The notes beneath the pieces were generated by a model. The model saw nothing but the letters and a program-made list of their open reading frames with translations, was not told the DNA's origin and did not search any database. A stretch of 46,330 nt of DNA from Chitinophagales bacterium (GTDB taxonomy: Bacteria; Bacteroidota; Bacteroidia; Chitinophagales; Chitinophagaceae): assembly GCA_030832085.1 (NCBI GenBank), contig JAURJU010000017.1, positions 1 through 46,330 of the forward strand, given 5' to 3'. How positions within the stretch are numbered: the first letter of the stretch is position 1; the number at the start of each line of letters is the position of its first letter. Positions 15,046 through 23,981 of this stretch are shown here, one piece after another. Both the position numbers and the translations under genes were made by a program.

Positions 15046-16308
15046 CTAGGCTTTGATGATTTGATCCCGTTCCGGACCATTGGAAATGTAACTGACATCG
15101 ACCCCCAAGTATTCATTGATAAAACCAATATAATGCTTCATTTGTTGTGGAAGGGCGCCCTTGTCCCTGATCTTGGTGATGTCGGTTTTCCAACCTTCAA
15201 ATTGTTCATAATGAGGATCTATTGAGACCTTGTTCATCTGGAACGGTACTGCCTTTTCCTGTTTTCCGTCAATGCCATAGCTGGTGCAAACTGAGAGGGT
15301 ATCAAACGCATCCAATACGTCTGCCTTGGTCATGACAATTTGTGTAACACCGTTGACCATGCAGGCAAAGTTCAAGGCCACGAGATCAATCCAGCCACAA
15401 CGGCGTGGCCTTCCAGTCGTAGCACCAAATTCACTGCCGATTTTGCGCAGGCGTTCACCTGTTTCGTCGTGCAATTCTGTTGGGAAAGGTCCGCTACCTA
15501 CTCTTGTGCAATAGGCCTTGGTAACGCCAATCACTTCCTTGATTTTTTGTGGAGCAATGCCAAGACCTGTGCAAACACCAGCAGATATGGTGCTGGAAGA
15601 GGTAACAAATGGAAATGTTCCAAAATCAACATCCAGCATGCTGCCTTGTGCTCCTTCTGCCAATACCTTTTTTCCTTCCCTTATTTTTTCGTTGATGAAA
15701 TATTCTCCGTTGACAATTTTCAGGCTGCGCATGAACTCTATCCCCTCAAAAAACTCCTCTTCCCACTCGCTGATGTCTTCATTGAAGCCAAACGAATCCA
15801 GCAAACGCTGGTGCTTCATGCGCAGTTTGATGTACTGGGTGGTAAAGCTCTTGTCCAACAGGTCCCCTACCCGCAAGCCATTCCTGCCCGTTTTGTCCAT
15901 GTAGGCCGGTCCTATTCCCTTCAAGGTTGATCCGATTTTTTCATTTCCCTTGGACAACTCAGATGCCTTGTCCAAGGCCCTGTGTGAAGGGAGGATGAGA
16001 TGGGTCCTTTCAGCAACATAAAGATGCTTGCGACCATCTATTCCAAAAGCCGCCACCTTGTCGTATTCCTTTTTCAAGGTAACCGCGTCAAGTACCACAC
16101 CATTTCCAATAAGGTTGGTGGTATTTTCATGAAAAATGCCAGAAGGTATTTGATGCAAAACCACTTTCTGACCTTCCACATACAACGTGTGTCCTGCATT
16201 CGGACCGCCCTGAAACCTGGCGATGATGTCATACTGCGGTGCAAAATAATCTACGATCTTCCCTTTTCCTTCGTCGCCCCATTGCAGGCCAAGTAGTACA
16301 TCAACCAT
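15046..16308 (-). CDS. purA: Adenylosuccinate synthetase
   Basis: This 420-residue enzyme joins IMP and aspartate with GTP, the first committed step to AMP. The P-loop GDEGKGK lies at residues 11-17 of the N-terminal MVDVLLGLQWGDEGKGK, followed by FQGGPNAGHT, GSTLKGIGPAY, the central VTKAYCTRVGSGPFPTEL, TTGRPRRCGWIDL and the C-terminal ISNGPERDQII. All are family landmarks and the length is normal. It has its own -7 box in the 70-base gap after rel. About 88 AT-rich bases separate it from the acidic-protein gene downstream. Confidence 0.97.
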   Translation of the reverse strand: MVDVLLGLQWGDEGKGKIVDYFAPQYDIIARFQGGPNAGHTLYVEGQKVVLHQIPSGIFHENTTNLIGNGVVLDAVTLKKEYDKVAAFGIDGRKHLYVAERTHLILPSHRALDKASELSKGNEKIGSTLKGIGPAYMDKTGRNGLRVGDLLDKSFTTQYIKLRMKHQRLLDSFGFNEDISEWEEEFFEGIEFMRSLKIVNGEYFINEKIREGKKVLAEGAQGSMLDVDFGTFPFVTSSSTISAGVCTGLGIAPQKIKEVIGVTKAYCTRVGSGPFPTELHDETGERLRKIGSEFGATTGRPRRCGWIDLVALNFACMVNGVTQIVMTKADVLDAFDTLSVCTSYGIDGKQEKAVPFQMNKVSIDPHYEQFEGWKTDITKIRDKGALPQQMKHYIGFINEYLGVDVSYISNGPERDQIIKA

Positions 16309-16331
16309 AAAATTGTTTAGATGTTAAGTCG

Positions 16332-16339
16332 CAAATTTA
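16332..16339 (-). promoter_or_regulatory. purA -7 box
   Basis: On the minus strand the sequence reads TAAATTTG, an exact TAnnTTTG match, 23 bases before the purA start. Confidence 0.7.
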
Positions 16340-16378
16340 GTAGAATGAAACATAAGGTGAAAAAATAAATATCCTCAT

Positions 16379-18622
16379 TTATGCATCAACGTCATAACGC
16401 TGCACCGATTGGATTCCTGAGAGTTCTTTCAGTTTGGTAAAAAGCATGTCAAGCTCATCCTTGTCGTGTACATAAAGCCTGATGTTGCCTTCAAAAATTC
16501 CTTCCCTGGCCTCAACCGTGATTGCACTGATGTTGATGCGCAATTCCCCAGAAATCAGGTTGGTGATCTTGTGGATAACACCCACATCATCCAGGCCGGT
16601 AATCTTCAAACCGGTAAGGAATGAAATTTCCTTGTTCTTTGCCCACTTTGTTTTCACGACCCGGTGTCCAAAACTGGAAAGCAGCCTGGTGGCGTTGGGG
16701 CAATTTGTGCGGTGGATGATCAGGCCCTTGCCCGTGGAAACAAAACCAAAAACATCGTCCCCAGGAATGGGTTTGCAACAGTTTGCAAGTGTATAAACGA
16801 TCTTGTCGCTGCTTTCACCAAATATGACCAACTCCGTGTCCTTTTTGATCTCCTGCTTTTGCAGGGAAGGTTCCGGCCTTTCCGGCTCAGTTTTTTTGAT
16901 GCGTATCAACTCCAGCTTATCGCCACGGACAGTGAACTCACCCAACTCCTTGAGGTTGATTTTCTTGGTAGCAATTTGGTAAAAAAGATCGAGTGGGGAT
17001 GGCGTCTTGTAAAAATTCACCAATTCCTCAATGTTGTGCTGAGACATGGCAGCACCAACGGCGAGCAATTTTTTTTCGGCAAAGTACCTGCCATCTTCAG
17101 AAATTTTCCTCTTTTCTTCTTTCAGCGCATCCTTGATCCTGTTCCTTGCCTTTGCAGTAACAACCATGGACAACCAGTCCTCGCTTGGCTTTTGCTTGTT
17201 GGAAGTGATGACTTCCAACTGATCTCCACTCCGCAGTTTGTGGCCGATGGGTACGAGTTTATGGTTCACCTTGGCTCCGATGCATTTTGAGCCGATGGCC
17301 GTATGGATCGAAAATGCAAAATCAAGTGCGCTTGAACCTATCGGGAGCATTTTCACATCACCCTTTGGTGTGTAGACATAAATTTCTTCCGACAGGAAAG
17401 AAGTCTTGAAATCATGCAGAAAATCTATGGAACTGATGTCTTCGGTACCCAGCACTTCCTTGATCTGGGAGAACCAAATGTCAAAACGGTCTTCTTCAGC
17501 ACCGCCTTCCTTGTACTTCCAGTGTGCTGCCAAACCCTTTTCGGCAATTTCATTCATGCGCTTGGAGCGAATCTGCACCTCAACCCATTTTCCCTGAGGA
17601 CCCATCACTGTGGTATGCAACGCCTCGTACCCGTTTGACTTTGGATTGCTGAGCCAGTCCCTGAGTCGTTCAGGGGCTGGATTGTACATGTCCGTTATGA
17701 AGGAATATACCTTCCAACAGGCCTCTTTTTCCAACTCTGAAGGTGTATCAACAATGACGCGGATGGCAAAAAGATCATAGACCTCTTCAAATTCAACATT
17801 TTTCTTTTTCATCTTGTTCCAAATCGAATGGATCGATTTGGGACGGCCGTAAATTTCATACGCAAAACCACCCTTGTCAAGCCTTTCCTTTACTGGCTTG
17901 ATGAATTCGTTGATGTACCTTGACCTTTCCCTTTTGGTCTCTGCCAGTTTTCTTGCAATGGTCCTGTAGGTATCCGGCTCAAGGTACTTCATGGCAAGAT
18001 CTTCCATCTCGGTTTTGATGGCATAAAGACCCATCCTGTGCGCCAACGGAGCGTATACATAAACCGTTTCGGAAGAGACCTTCAGTTGTTTTTCTCGCTT
18101 CATGCTGTCGAGGGTCCGCATGTTGTGCATCCTGTCGGCCAGCTTGATCAGGATTACCCTTGGGTCATCGGTAAGGGTCAGGAGAATTTTACGAAAATTC
18201 TCCGCCTGCTGGCTGGAGTTCTTGTCAACAACGGTTGCAATCTTCGTCAGCCCATCGATGATTTTGGTGATCTCGCTGCCAAATTCCCGTTGGATATCTT
18301 CCAAGCCGATGTCGGTATCTTCTACGGTATCGTGAAGCAAGGCACAAATGGTGGAACGCACCCCGAGGCCAATTTCCTCCACACAAATCATGGCCACGGC
18401 CAGTGGATGAAAAATATATGGCTCACCACTTTTTCTCCGCATGGTTTTGTGGGCTTCCACTGCCATTTCAAATGCCGAACGAACCAATTCCTTGTCTCCC
18501 GTCTTGAGCGTTGGCTTCAGTACACGCAGAAGGGCCCTGTACCGGCGGACGATTTCTTTCTTTTCCTGCTCTTCAGTAAGGTCATAGTGGGGCTGAACCA
18601 TATCTTTTTCTAAACTATCCAT
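16379..18622 (-). CDS. rel: Bifunctional (p)ppGpp synthetase/hydrolase, Rel/SpoT family
   Basis: From the ATG at 18622 the protein has 747 residues. It makes and degrades the stringent-response alarmone. An HD hydrolase domain has His72 and HDTVED at 97-102, so hydrolysis looks intact. The synthetase domain shows GRPKSIHSIWNKM, YDLFAIRVIVD and EVQIRSKRMNEIAEKGLAAHWKYK. A TGS domain (VYTPKGDVKMLP) and a C-terminal ACT domain (EISFLTGLKITGLDDVGVI) follow. The frame is open to 18730, but the extra 36 codons are not conserved-looking, reach almost to the divergent tRNA and contain a perfect -7 box at 18628-18635, so I place the start at 18622. Confidence 0.95.
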   Translation of the reverse strand: MDSLEKDMVQPHYDLTEEQEKKEIVRRYRALLRVLKPTLKTGDKELVRSAFEMAVEAHKTMRRKSGEPYIFHPLAVAMICVEEIGLGVRSTICALLHDTVEDTDIGLEDIQREFGSEITKIIDGLTKIATVVDKNSSQQAENFRKILLTLTDDPRVILIKLADRMHNMRTLDSMKREKQLKVSSETVYVYAPLAHRMGLYAIKTEMEDLAMKYLEPDTYRTIARKLAETKRERSRYINEFIKPVKERLDKGGFAYEIYGRPKSIHSIWNKMKKKNVEFEEVYDLFAIRVIVDTPSELEKEACWKVYSFITDMYNPAPERLRDWLSNPKSNGYEALHTTVMGPQGKWVEVQIRSKRMNEIAEKGLAAHWKYKEGGAEEDRFDIWFSQIKEVLGTEDISSIDFLHDFKTSFLSEEIYVYTPKGDVKMLPIGSSALDFAFSIHTAIGSKCIGAKVNHKLVPIGHKLRSGDQLEVITSNKQKPSEDWLSMVVTAKARNRIKDALKEEKRKISEDGRYFAEKKLLAVGAAMSQHNIEELVNFYKTPSPLDLFYQIATKKINLKELGEFTVRGDKLELIRIKKTEPERPEPSLQKQEIKKDTELVIFGESSDKIVYTLANCCKPIPGDDVFGFVSTGKGLIIHRTNCPNATRLLSSFGHRVVKTKWAKNKEISFLTGLKITGLDDVGVIHKITNLISGELRINISAITVEAREGIFEGNIRLYVHDKDELDMLFTKLKELSGIQSVQRYDVDA

Positions 18623-18627
18623 TACTC

Positions 18628-18635
18628 CAAATTTA
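18628..18635 (-). promoter_or_regulatory. rel -7 box, 5 bases from ATG
   Basis: On the minus strand TAAATTTG is followed by GAGTA and then the ATG at 18622. As at pyrD and pheT, the transcript would start at the start codon. The divergent tRNA promoter lies about 40 bases away. Confidence 0.72.
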
Positions 18636-18675
18636 CTAAAATCGTTTTGAATCACTTTTTTTCGTCTGAAAGAGT

Positions 18676-18683
18676 TACCTTTG
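18676..18683 (+). promoter_or_regulatory. tRNA-Leu -7 box
   Basis: TACCTTTG matches TAnnTTTG exactly and lies 50 bases before the mature tRNA. The promoter is divergent from that of rel. Confidence 0.55.
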
Positions 18684-18733
18684 CCACCCAATTTGAAAAG
18701 AGACATCTGTCTGTAATGCAGGCAGCCCAAAAT

Positions 18734-18815
18734 GCGGGTGTGGTGAAATTGGTAGACACGCCAGACTTAGGATCTGGTGCTGCGAGGCTTGGGGGTTCGA
18801 GTCCCTCCACCCGCA
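18734..18815 (+). tRNA. tRNA-Leu (anticodon UAG)
   Basis: The acceptor arms GCGGGTG and CACCCGC pair perfectly, with discriminator A at 18815 and no encoded CCA. The anticodon stem CCAGA/TCTGG encloses CTTAGGA, giving the anticodon TAG at 18768-18770, which reads CUN leucine codons. The D loop has AATTGGTAGAC, and the long variable arm is that of a class II tRNA. The T arm is GGGGG-TTCGAGT-CCCTC with one G-U pair. The trigger factor gene starts 27 bases downstream. Confidence 0.97.
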
Positions 18816-18842
18816 CTTCTCTTTTCTAAATACAATAAACGT

Positions 18843-20213
18843 ATGGCACAAATCACCAGGGAGCTGATTGCTCCCCTCCACGAAAAGATCACGGTAACGG
18901 TTTCCACTTCAGATTACAATGCGGGCTTCGAGTCATCGCTTAAAAAATATGCCAAAACCGCAAACATTCCAGGCTTCAGGAAAGGAATGGTTCCCACCGG
19001 TGTTGTCAAAAAAATGTACGGTGCCTCCGTCTTTGCAGAAGAGGTGCTGAAGTCCATAGAAAATGAGCTGATGCAGTACCTGCAACAGGAAAACATCTCC
19101 TACCTTGGACAGCCCATCCCGGAAGATGCCAACGATCCTGCCATGTTCAACCACAATGAACCCAAGGATTACAGCTTCTCTTTTGAGATTGGATTGAAAC
19201 CCGAGTTCACCATACCCGATCTTGCTGCAGCATCCACCACACTTCATGTTGTTGAAGCCACAGACGAGATGGTTGAAGAGGAGATAGACAGGATCAGCAG
19301 GCGCTTGGGCAAAATGACTGAACCTGAAACGGTTACCAATGAAGAGGACGTTTTGAATGTTTCCTTCCAAAAGTCTGATGCCAGCGGAGCCGTCGAAGAA
19401 GGCGCTGAAAAAAAGGAAAACTCGCTCTTGCTCAAATATTTCAGTACTGCCACGAGGGCAGCATTGTTGGGAAAGAAAAAAGACGAATCCATTGTGATTC
19501 AGCTTTCAACTGCTTTTGAAGAAAAAGAAAGGGAATGGATAGCAGGCGACTTGGGATTGGATAAGCAAAGTGCAGAAGATATGGCACAGCATTTTCTCTT
19601 GCACATCAGCAAGATTGCATTTGTGGAAAAGCGTCCAATGGACGAGCCTTTCTTCAAGGAAGCCATGCCAGGAAAGGATATCACCACAGAGGATGCGTTC
19701 AGGTCTGAAATCCGCAACCAAATAGCAGCATATTGGAAGCAACAAGCGCAGCACCTGCTGCAACACGAGATTTTCCATATCCTGTCTGAAGAAACCAAGA
19801 TGGACTTTCCTGAAGCGTTTCTGAAGTCATGGTTGTTGAAAAGCAGCGAAAAGGAACAAACCGAAGAGACCGTTGAAAAGGAATTTCCAGCTTTCCTGAA
19901 CCAATTGAGGTGGACCCTGGTCAGCAATGAGATCGGAACCCAACATGCTATCCAGGTGAGCCGCGAAGAAATCACTGATAGCATTCGCCAACAATTGATG
20001 GGATATTTCGGATCCATGAACATGGGTGGAAACCTCGAGTGGCTCGACAGTTATGTTGAAAAAATGATGAGTGACAAGCAGCAGGTTGAAGGTGCTTATC
20101 AGCGTGTATTCAGCTCAAAGGTACTTGAGTGGGCCGCTTCACAAGCCAAACCAACACAGAAAACAGTAAGCCCTGCTGAGTTCCAGGAATTGCAGGGAAA
20201 GCACAACCATTGA
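18843..20213 (+). CDS. tig: Trigger factor
   Basis: From ATG 18843 the protein has 456 residues. It is the ribosome-bound chaperone that meets nascent chains. The ribosome-docking motif GFRKGMVP lies at residues 44-51 of the N-terminal domain. The middle PPIase region is poorly conserved, as is usual in Bacteroidota, and the C-terminal helical arms fill residues about 250-440. The frame is open upstream into the tRNA, which rules out earlier starts. It is possibly cotranscribed with the tRNA, whose processing would release the message. Confidence 0.92.
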   Translation: MAQITRELIAPLHEKITVTVSTSDYNAGFESSLKKYAKTANIPGFRKGMVPTGVVKKMYGASVFAEEVLKSIENELMQYLQQENISYLGQPIPEDANDPAMFNHNEPKDYSFSFEIGLKPEFTIPDLAAASTTLHVVEATDEMVEEEIDRISRRLGKMTEPETVTNEEDVLNVSFQKSDASGAVEEGAEKKENSLLLKYFSTATRAALLGKKKDESIVIQLSTAFEEKEREWIAGDLGLDKQSAEDMAQHFLLHISKIAFVEKRPMDEPFFKEAMPGKDITTEDAFRSEIRNQIAAYWKQQAQHLLQHEIFHILSEETKMDFPEAFLKSWLLKSSEKEQTEETVEKEFPAFLNQLRWTLVSNEIGTQHAIQVSREEITDSIRQQLMGYFGSMNMGGNLEWLDSYVEKMMSDKQQVEGAYQRVFSSKVLEWAASQAKPTQKTVSPAEFQELQGKHNH

Positions 20214-20233
20214 TTGGTTCAAATTAGCTCCAG

Positions 20234-20297
20234 AGGTTTAGGCGGTTAGACAATTTGGGATTTATCATTTTTCCCAAACTTCTACCCTCCTAAACCT
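20234..20297. terminator. Long imperfect hairpin between tig and clpP
   Basis: AGGTTTAGG at 20234-20242 pairs with CCTAAACCT at 20289-20297, and TTTGGGA pairs with TCCCAAA nearer the loop. The bases between also pair largely, giving a stem of about 26 pairs with a loop around 20261-20270. There is no long T run after it, so it may be a terminator, an mRNA-stabilising 3' structure, or a copy of a palindromic repeat. Confidence 0.65.
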
Positions 20298-20389
20298 TTA
20301 AACATACATGGCATTTTGTCCGCTTTTCTTTCGGGCACGTTATTTGGTTACTATTTGTACTAATTTGCTATAACAAAATCCTGATCATC

Positions 20390-21079
20390 ATGAACCTTGG
20401 TAAGGAATTCGAAAAATTTGCGATAAAGGACAGGGGCATTTCAAGCAATACCCTTCATGGCTACACCAACCACATGGTGACCAACCTGACCCCAAACATC
20501 ATTGAGGAACGCCCGATGAACGTGGCCGTCATGGACGTATACAGCAGGCTGATGATGGACCGGATCATTTTCTTGGGCTATCCCATTTCAGACGAAGTGG
20601 CCAATATCATTACAGCGCAGCTGTTGTTCCTTGACAGCACTGACCGTACAAGGGATATCCAGATGTACATCAACAGCCCGGGTGGATCGGTTTATTCAGG
20701 CATGGGCGTTTACGACACCATGCAGTATGTGAGTCCGGATGTATCCACCATCTGCATTGGCGTTGCGGCCAGCATGGCAGCAGTGTTGATGTGTGCAGGA
20801 ACCGCAGGAAAAAGAACTGCGTTGAAACATTCCAGGATCATGATGCACCAGCCCAGTGCAGGCGCTGGTGGCCAGGCAAGTGATATTGAGATTACCGTAT
20901 CGCAGGTACGGAAACTAAAACACGAATTGTATGAGGTTGTTGCTGAGCACAGTGGCCAGCCAATAGACAGAATCGCAAAAGATTTTGACAGGGATTTTTG
21001 GATGACCGCATTGGAAGCAAAAGAATACGGACTGGTAGATGAGGTCCTTTTGCTCAACCCTAAAAAGAAGAAAGCCTAA
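20390..21079 (+). CDS. clpP: ATP-dependent Clp protease proteolytic subunit (first copy)
   Basis: This 229-residue serine protease forms the Clp degradation chamber. The triad is Ser128 in GVAASMA, His153 in MMHQPSAG and Asp202 in DFDRDFWM. The handle region and the YINSPGGSVYSGM substrate strand are conserved. An N-terminal extension of about 35 residues precedes the usual processing region and may be a propeptide. It is followed at once by a second clpP and by clpX, on the same strand and tightly spaced, which is consistent with an operon. No clean -7 box was found; TACTATTTG and TAATTTG near 20349-20367 are the nearest matches. Confidence 0.95.
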   Translation: MNLGKEFEKFAIKDRGISSNTLHGYTNHMVTNLTPNIIEERPMNVAVMDVYSRLMMDRIIFLGYPISDEVANIITAQLLFLDSTDRTRDIQMYINSPGGSVYSGMGVYDTMQYVSPDVSTICIGVAASMAAVLMCAGTAGKRTALKHSRIMMHQPSAGAGGQASDIEITVSQVRKLKHELYEVVAEHSGQPIDRIAKDFDRDFWMTALEAKEYGLVDEVLLLNPKKKKA

Positions 21080-21089
21080 ACCGATCAAT

Positions 21090-21710
21090 ATGAAATTGAA
21101 TCATACCAATTCAGTACGCATGGACGAGGAACAGGAACCACAACAACAAGACAATGTGATGGAAAACATGGTTGCGGGTGCCCGTTTTGATAAAAAATTC
21201 ATTGAACAAAGGAAAGTATTTCTCTGGGGTGTGGTAGACGACAAATCTGCGAAAGACATCACGGCAAGGTTGATGTTTTTGGATGCCATGGATCCAGGAA
21301 AAGAAATCAAGTTTTATATCAACAGTCCTGGAGGCGTTGTCACCAGTGGCATGGTCATCTATGATACCATGAAAATGATCAAGTCTCCCGTATCCACAAT
21401 TTGCATGGGTATGGCAGCCTCCATGGGATCCATACTTTTGAGTGGTGGAGAGAAGGGCAGGCGGTTCATTTTCCCTCACGGAGAGGTGATGATTCATCAG
21501 CCTTCCGGTGGCGGACAAGGAACATCAGCCGATCTCGAAATCATGGCTGTCCAGATCAGGAAAATAAAAGAACTGGGTGCGAAAATACTTTCAGACAATT
21601 GTGGCCAGCCCTTTGAAAAGATCATGAAGGATTTTGACCGTGACTATTGGATGGGTGCTGAAGAATCCCTCAAATACGGGATTGTAGACGGCGTACTCGA
21701 TTCCATCTGA
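21090..21710 (+). CDS. ATP-dependent Clp protease proteolytic subunit (second copy)
   Basis: From ATG 21090 the protein has 206 residues. The Ser111, His136 and Asp185 triad is intact ([25 protein letters not shown]). Its sequence is clearly different from the first copy. The N-terminus is acidic and glutamine-rich ([13 protein letters not shown]) and different from that of ClpP1, so the axial loops probably differ. The open frame reaches upstream into clpP, but the overlap makes an earlier start unlikely; the ATG at 21120 is an alternative. A mixed ClpP1P2 tetradecamer is possible but not shown by sequence. Confidence 0.93.
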   Translation: MKLNHTNSVRMDEEQEPQQQDNVMENMVAGARFDKKFIEQRKVFLWGVVDDKSAKDITARLMFLDAMDPGKEIKFYINSPGGVVTSGMVIYDTMKMIKSPVSTICMGMAASMGSILLSGGEKGRRFIFPHGEVMIHQPSGGGQGTSADLEIMAVQIRKIKELGAKILSDNCGQPFEKIMKDFDRDYWMGAEESLKYGIVDGVLDSI

Positions 21711-21736
21711 CCTTCTTAACTATCCAACAGCTGAAT

Positions 21737-22996
21737 ATGGCCAAATCAACGTTACATTGTTCATTTTGCGGAAAAAACCGTGATGAGGTTAAAATCCTCA
21801 TTGCCGGTCAGGAAGGCCATATTTGTGAGGGCTGTGTGGAGCATGCAAAAGAAATCGTTCACTCAGAGGTGGAATCCAAGCAGGAAGGCAAATCAGGATA
21901 CAAGCTCACCATCAGAAAGCCAATTGAACTCAAACTTCATCTGGATGAGTACATCATCGGACAGGATGAGGCCAAGAAAATCATTTCTGTTGCTGTTTAC
22001 AACCACTATAAACGCCTGAACCAGATTTCAAGGTCTACTAAAAAAACGAGGCCAGAAGATCCACTCGACGATATTGAAATTGAAAAGAGCAATGTGATCA
22101 TGGTAGGGGAAACAGGCACTGGAAAAACCCTCTTGGCCAAAACAATTGCCAAGTTGCTCAATGTGCCATTTGCTATTGTAGATGCAACGGTATTTACAGA
22201 AGCTGGTTATGTGGGAGAGGATGTTGAAAGCATCCTGACAAGGCTTTTGCAGGTCTGCAACTATGATGTGGATGCTGCGGAGAAAGGAATTGTATACATC
22301 GATGAGATTGACAAGATTGCAAGGAAAACCGATAACCCATCCATCACCAGGGATGTAAGTGGCGAAGGTGTTCAACAGGGCCTGTTGAAATTGTTGGAAG
22401 GCACGGATGTATTGGTGCCGCCACAAGGTGGGAGAAAACATCCGGACCAAAAACTCATCAAGATCAATACACAAAATATTCTATTCATTTGTGGTGGGGC
22501 CTTTGATGGCGTAGACAAGATCATTGCACGCCGTGTCAATACAAACTCAATAGGTTTCAATGTGAACAAGGAGCTGCAGGATGCCATGAAAAGCAACCTC
22601 TTGAAATTTGTCAATGCACAGGACCTCAAATCATTTGGCTTGATTCCGGAACTGCTGGGAAGATTGCCCATCGTCACCTATTTGGATCCTCTTGACAAGG
22701 ATACGTTGAGGGCCATTCTCAGCAAGCCCAAAAACGCATTGATCAAACAATACATCAAACTGTTTCAACTGGAAGGCATCGCCCTTCAGTTTGAGGATGA
22801 AGTCTTGGACTTCATGGTGGAGAAAGCCATGGAATACAAACTGGGCGCAAGGGGCTTGCGTTCCATTTGTGAGAGCATCCTTACCGACGCCATGTTTGAA
22901 TTGCCATCTGCAGCTGTAAAAGAGTTTACGTTGACTGCCGAATACGCGAGAAAGAAATTTGACCTTACCAAAATGGGCGTCCTCAAAGTGGCCTGA
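21737..22996 (+). CDS. clpX: ATP-dependent Clp protease ATPase subunit ClpX
   Basis: This 419-residue AAA+ unfoldase feeds substrates to ClpP. The N-terminal zinc-binding domain has cysteines 8, 11, 30 and 33. Walker A is GETGTGKT, Walker B is [10 protein letters not shown], and the pore loop GYVGED follows. The ClpP-docking IGF loop is present in NTNSIGFNV. The sensor 2 region is GARGLRSI. It is 26 bases after clpP2, in the order clpP-clpP2-clpX. The length is normal. Confidence 0.97.
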   Translation: MAKSTLHCSFCGKNRDEVKILIAGQEGHICEGCVEHAKEIVHSEVESKQEGKSGYKLTIRKPIELKLHLDEYIIGQDEAKKIISVAVYNHYKRLNQISRSTKKTRPEDPLDDIEIEKSNVIMVGETGTGKTLLAKTIAKLLNVPFAIVDATVFTEAGYVGEDVESILTRLLQVCNYDVDAAEKGIVYIDEIDKIARKTDNPSITRDVSGEGVQQGLLKLLEGTDVLVPPQGGRKHPDQKLIKINTQNILFICGGAFDGVDKIIARRVNTNSIGFNVNKELQDAMKSNLLKFVNAQDLKSFGLIPELLGRLPIVTYLDPLDKDTLRAILSKPKNALIKQYIKLFQLEGIALQFEDEVLDFMVEKAMEYKLGARGLRSICESILTDAMFELPSAAVKEFTLTAEYARKKFDLTKMGVLKVA

Positions 22997-23001
22997 TTGA
23001 C

Positions 23002-23178
23002 ATGAAGGAACTCATAGATCAACTGAAAAAAGAGGCTGACATCAGCGAATCACAAGCCCTCGAAGCCATCCGCATCATCAAGGAATACGCCAAAAAAAAA
23101 CTTCCCCTCTTTGGCGGTGCCATCGACAAGCTGTTTGACAAATATGCTCCAAGACAAGAAGAAGATTTTTTGGATTGA
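23002..23178 (+). CDS. Small helical protein after clpX (58 aa)
   Basis: The ATG at 23002 opens a frame of 58 residues ending at TGA 23176-23178. The protein starts MKELIDQLKKEADISESQ and continues with two amphipathic helices, a KKKLPLFGGAIDKLF segment and an acidic end. It has no signal or membrane helix. The layout (an SESQALEAIRIIKEY helix followed by LP) resembles short DUF2267/DUF2780-like helical proteins, but I cannot assign a family with certainty. Its 5-base gap from clpX suggests cotranscription, so a link to Clp function is possible. Confidence 0.65.
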   Translation: MKELIDQLKKEADISESQALEAIRIIKEYAKKKLPLFGGAIDKLFDKYAPRQEEDFLD

Positions 23179-23198
23179 TGTTGTAGGCTGATTCTGCC

Positions 23199-23933
23199 TT
23201 ATTCATCAAAGGAAAAATAAGGGACCATTTTATCCACCATCTCCTTGGTTGCTGTTGCCAACTTGTACAGATCTGCTTCATTCTTGAAAGCACCATGCAT
23301 GTCCCTGTAGGCCAGCAGCGAAGTTGCAAATGCATGCGTCATGTAAGGATGCTTTCTCAGATCAGCATAACTGCATTGGTTGATGGGAATTTTTTTTAGG
23401 CTGCTCCTTCCCGCTACCATCACCCGTGCAACAAGCAATTCAAAAGTGGAATCGCGCAGACCATATACCTCTTTCAATTGCTGGATTTCATGAAACCCTC
23501 CGAGCCGATCACGGTATTTGATGATCCTTGCAGACAGGCGTTCACCAATGCCTGGCAGTCGTTCAAGTGCAACGCTGTCAGCTTCGTTGAGGTCAACTAT
23601 TTTTGTTTCCAGTGGGTATGGCCTGGCCCTGCTCTCATGTAAAGGATAAGGGGCTGAAGGAACAGAGCCGCGGGCGGGTATTGGATATTGATGTGAATAT
23701 TTGGGCCAGTACTTGCGGTTGTAGCGGATGCTGTCTTGTCGGGCCACCAGGATTTTTTTTGACCTGGCAACCTGCACTGGAGTGACCTCAAGCAGGTCTT
23801 CTGGTGTTCCATCTTCCGCAAAAAACAATGGCAGTGTCCAAAGCAATGTGCCAATAAACAACAAAATGTAAATACCCCTTCTTTCTTTTTTTGAAAAAGA
23901 AAGGAAAAGCTTGACATGCTCTTTCATTTCCAT
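23199..23933 (-). CDS. ComEA-like helix-hairpin-helix protein
   Basis: This 244-residue protein has an N-terminal membrane anchor (GIYILLFIGTLLWTLPLFF, about 20-38), a proline- and basic-rich linker, and at least one clear HhH pair: VDLNEADSVALERLPGIGE and KEVYGLRD, then a second, weaker unit with IPINQCSYADLRKHPYM. Family knowledge: membrane-anchored HhH proteins like ComEA bind incoming DNA during uptake, but in Bacteroidota many such proteins have no proven role. It is the last gene of a minus-strand set with the hydrolase at 23982 and the unknown at 24797. Confidence 0.83.
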   Translation of the reverse strand: MEMKEHVKLFLSFSKKERRGIYILLFIGTLLWTLPLFFAEDGTPEDLLEVTPVQVARSKKILVARQDSIRYNRKYWPKYSHQYPIPARGSVPSAPYPLHESRARPYPLETKIVDLNEADSVALERLPGIGERLSARIIKYRDRLGGFHEIQQLKEVYGLRDSTFELLVARVMVAGRSSLKKIPINQCSYADLRKHPYMTHAFATSLLAYRDMHGAFKNEADLYKLATATKEMVDKMVPYFSFDE

Positions 23934-23981
23934 GCGGCGAACATACCCTGTGCTTCCAACAAGACCAGGGGAAAAAAACGC

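Noticed and set aside
15340-15930. 196-codon plus-strand frame opposite purA
   Set aside because: It is the antisense shadow of purA, with no promoter or family match.
18647-18829. Small plus-strand frame containing VVKLVDTPDLGSGAARLGG
   Set aside because: This is the well-known false translation of a tRNA-Leu gene, which is clearly present at 18734-18815.
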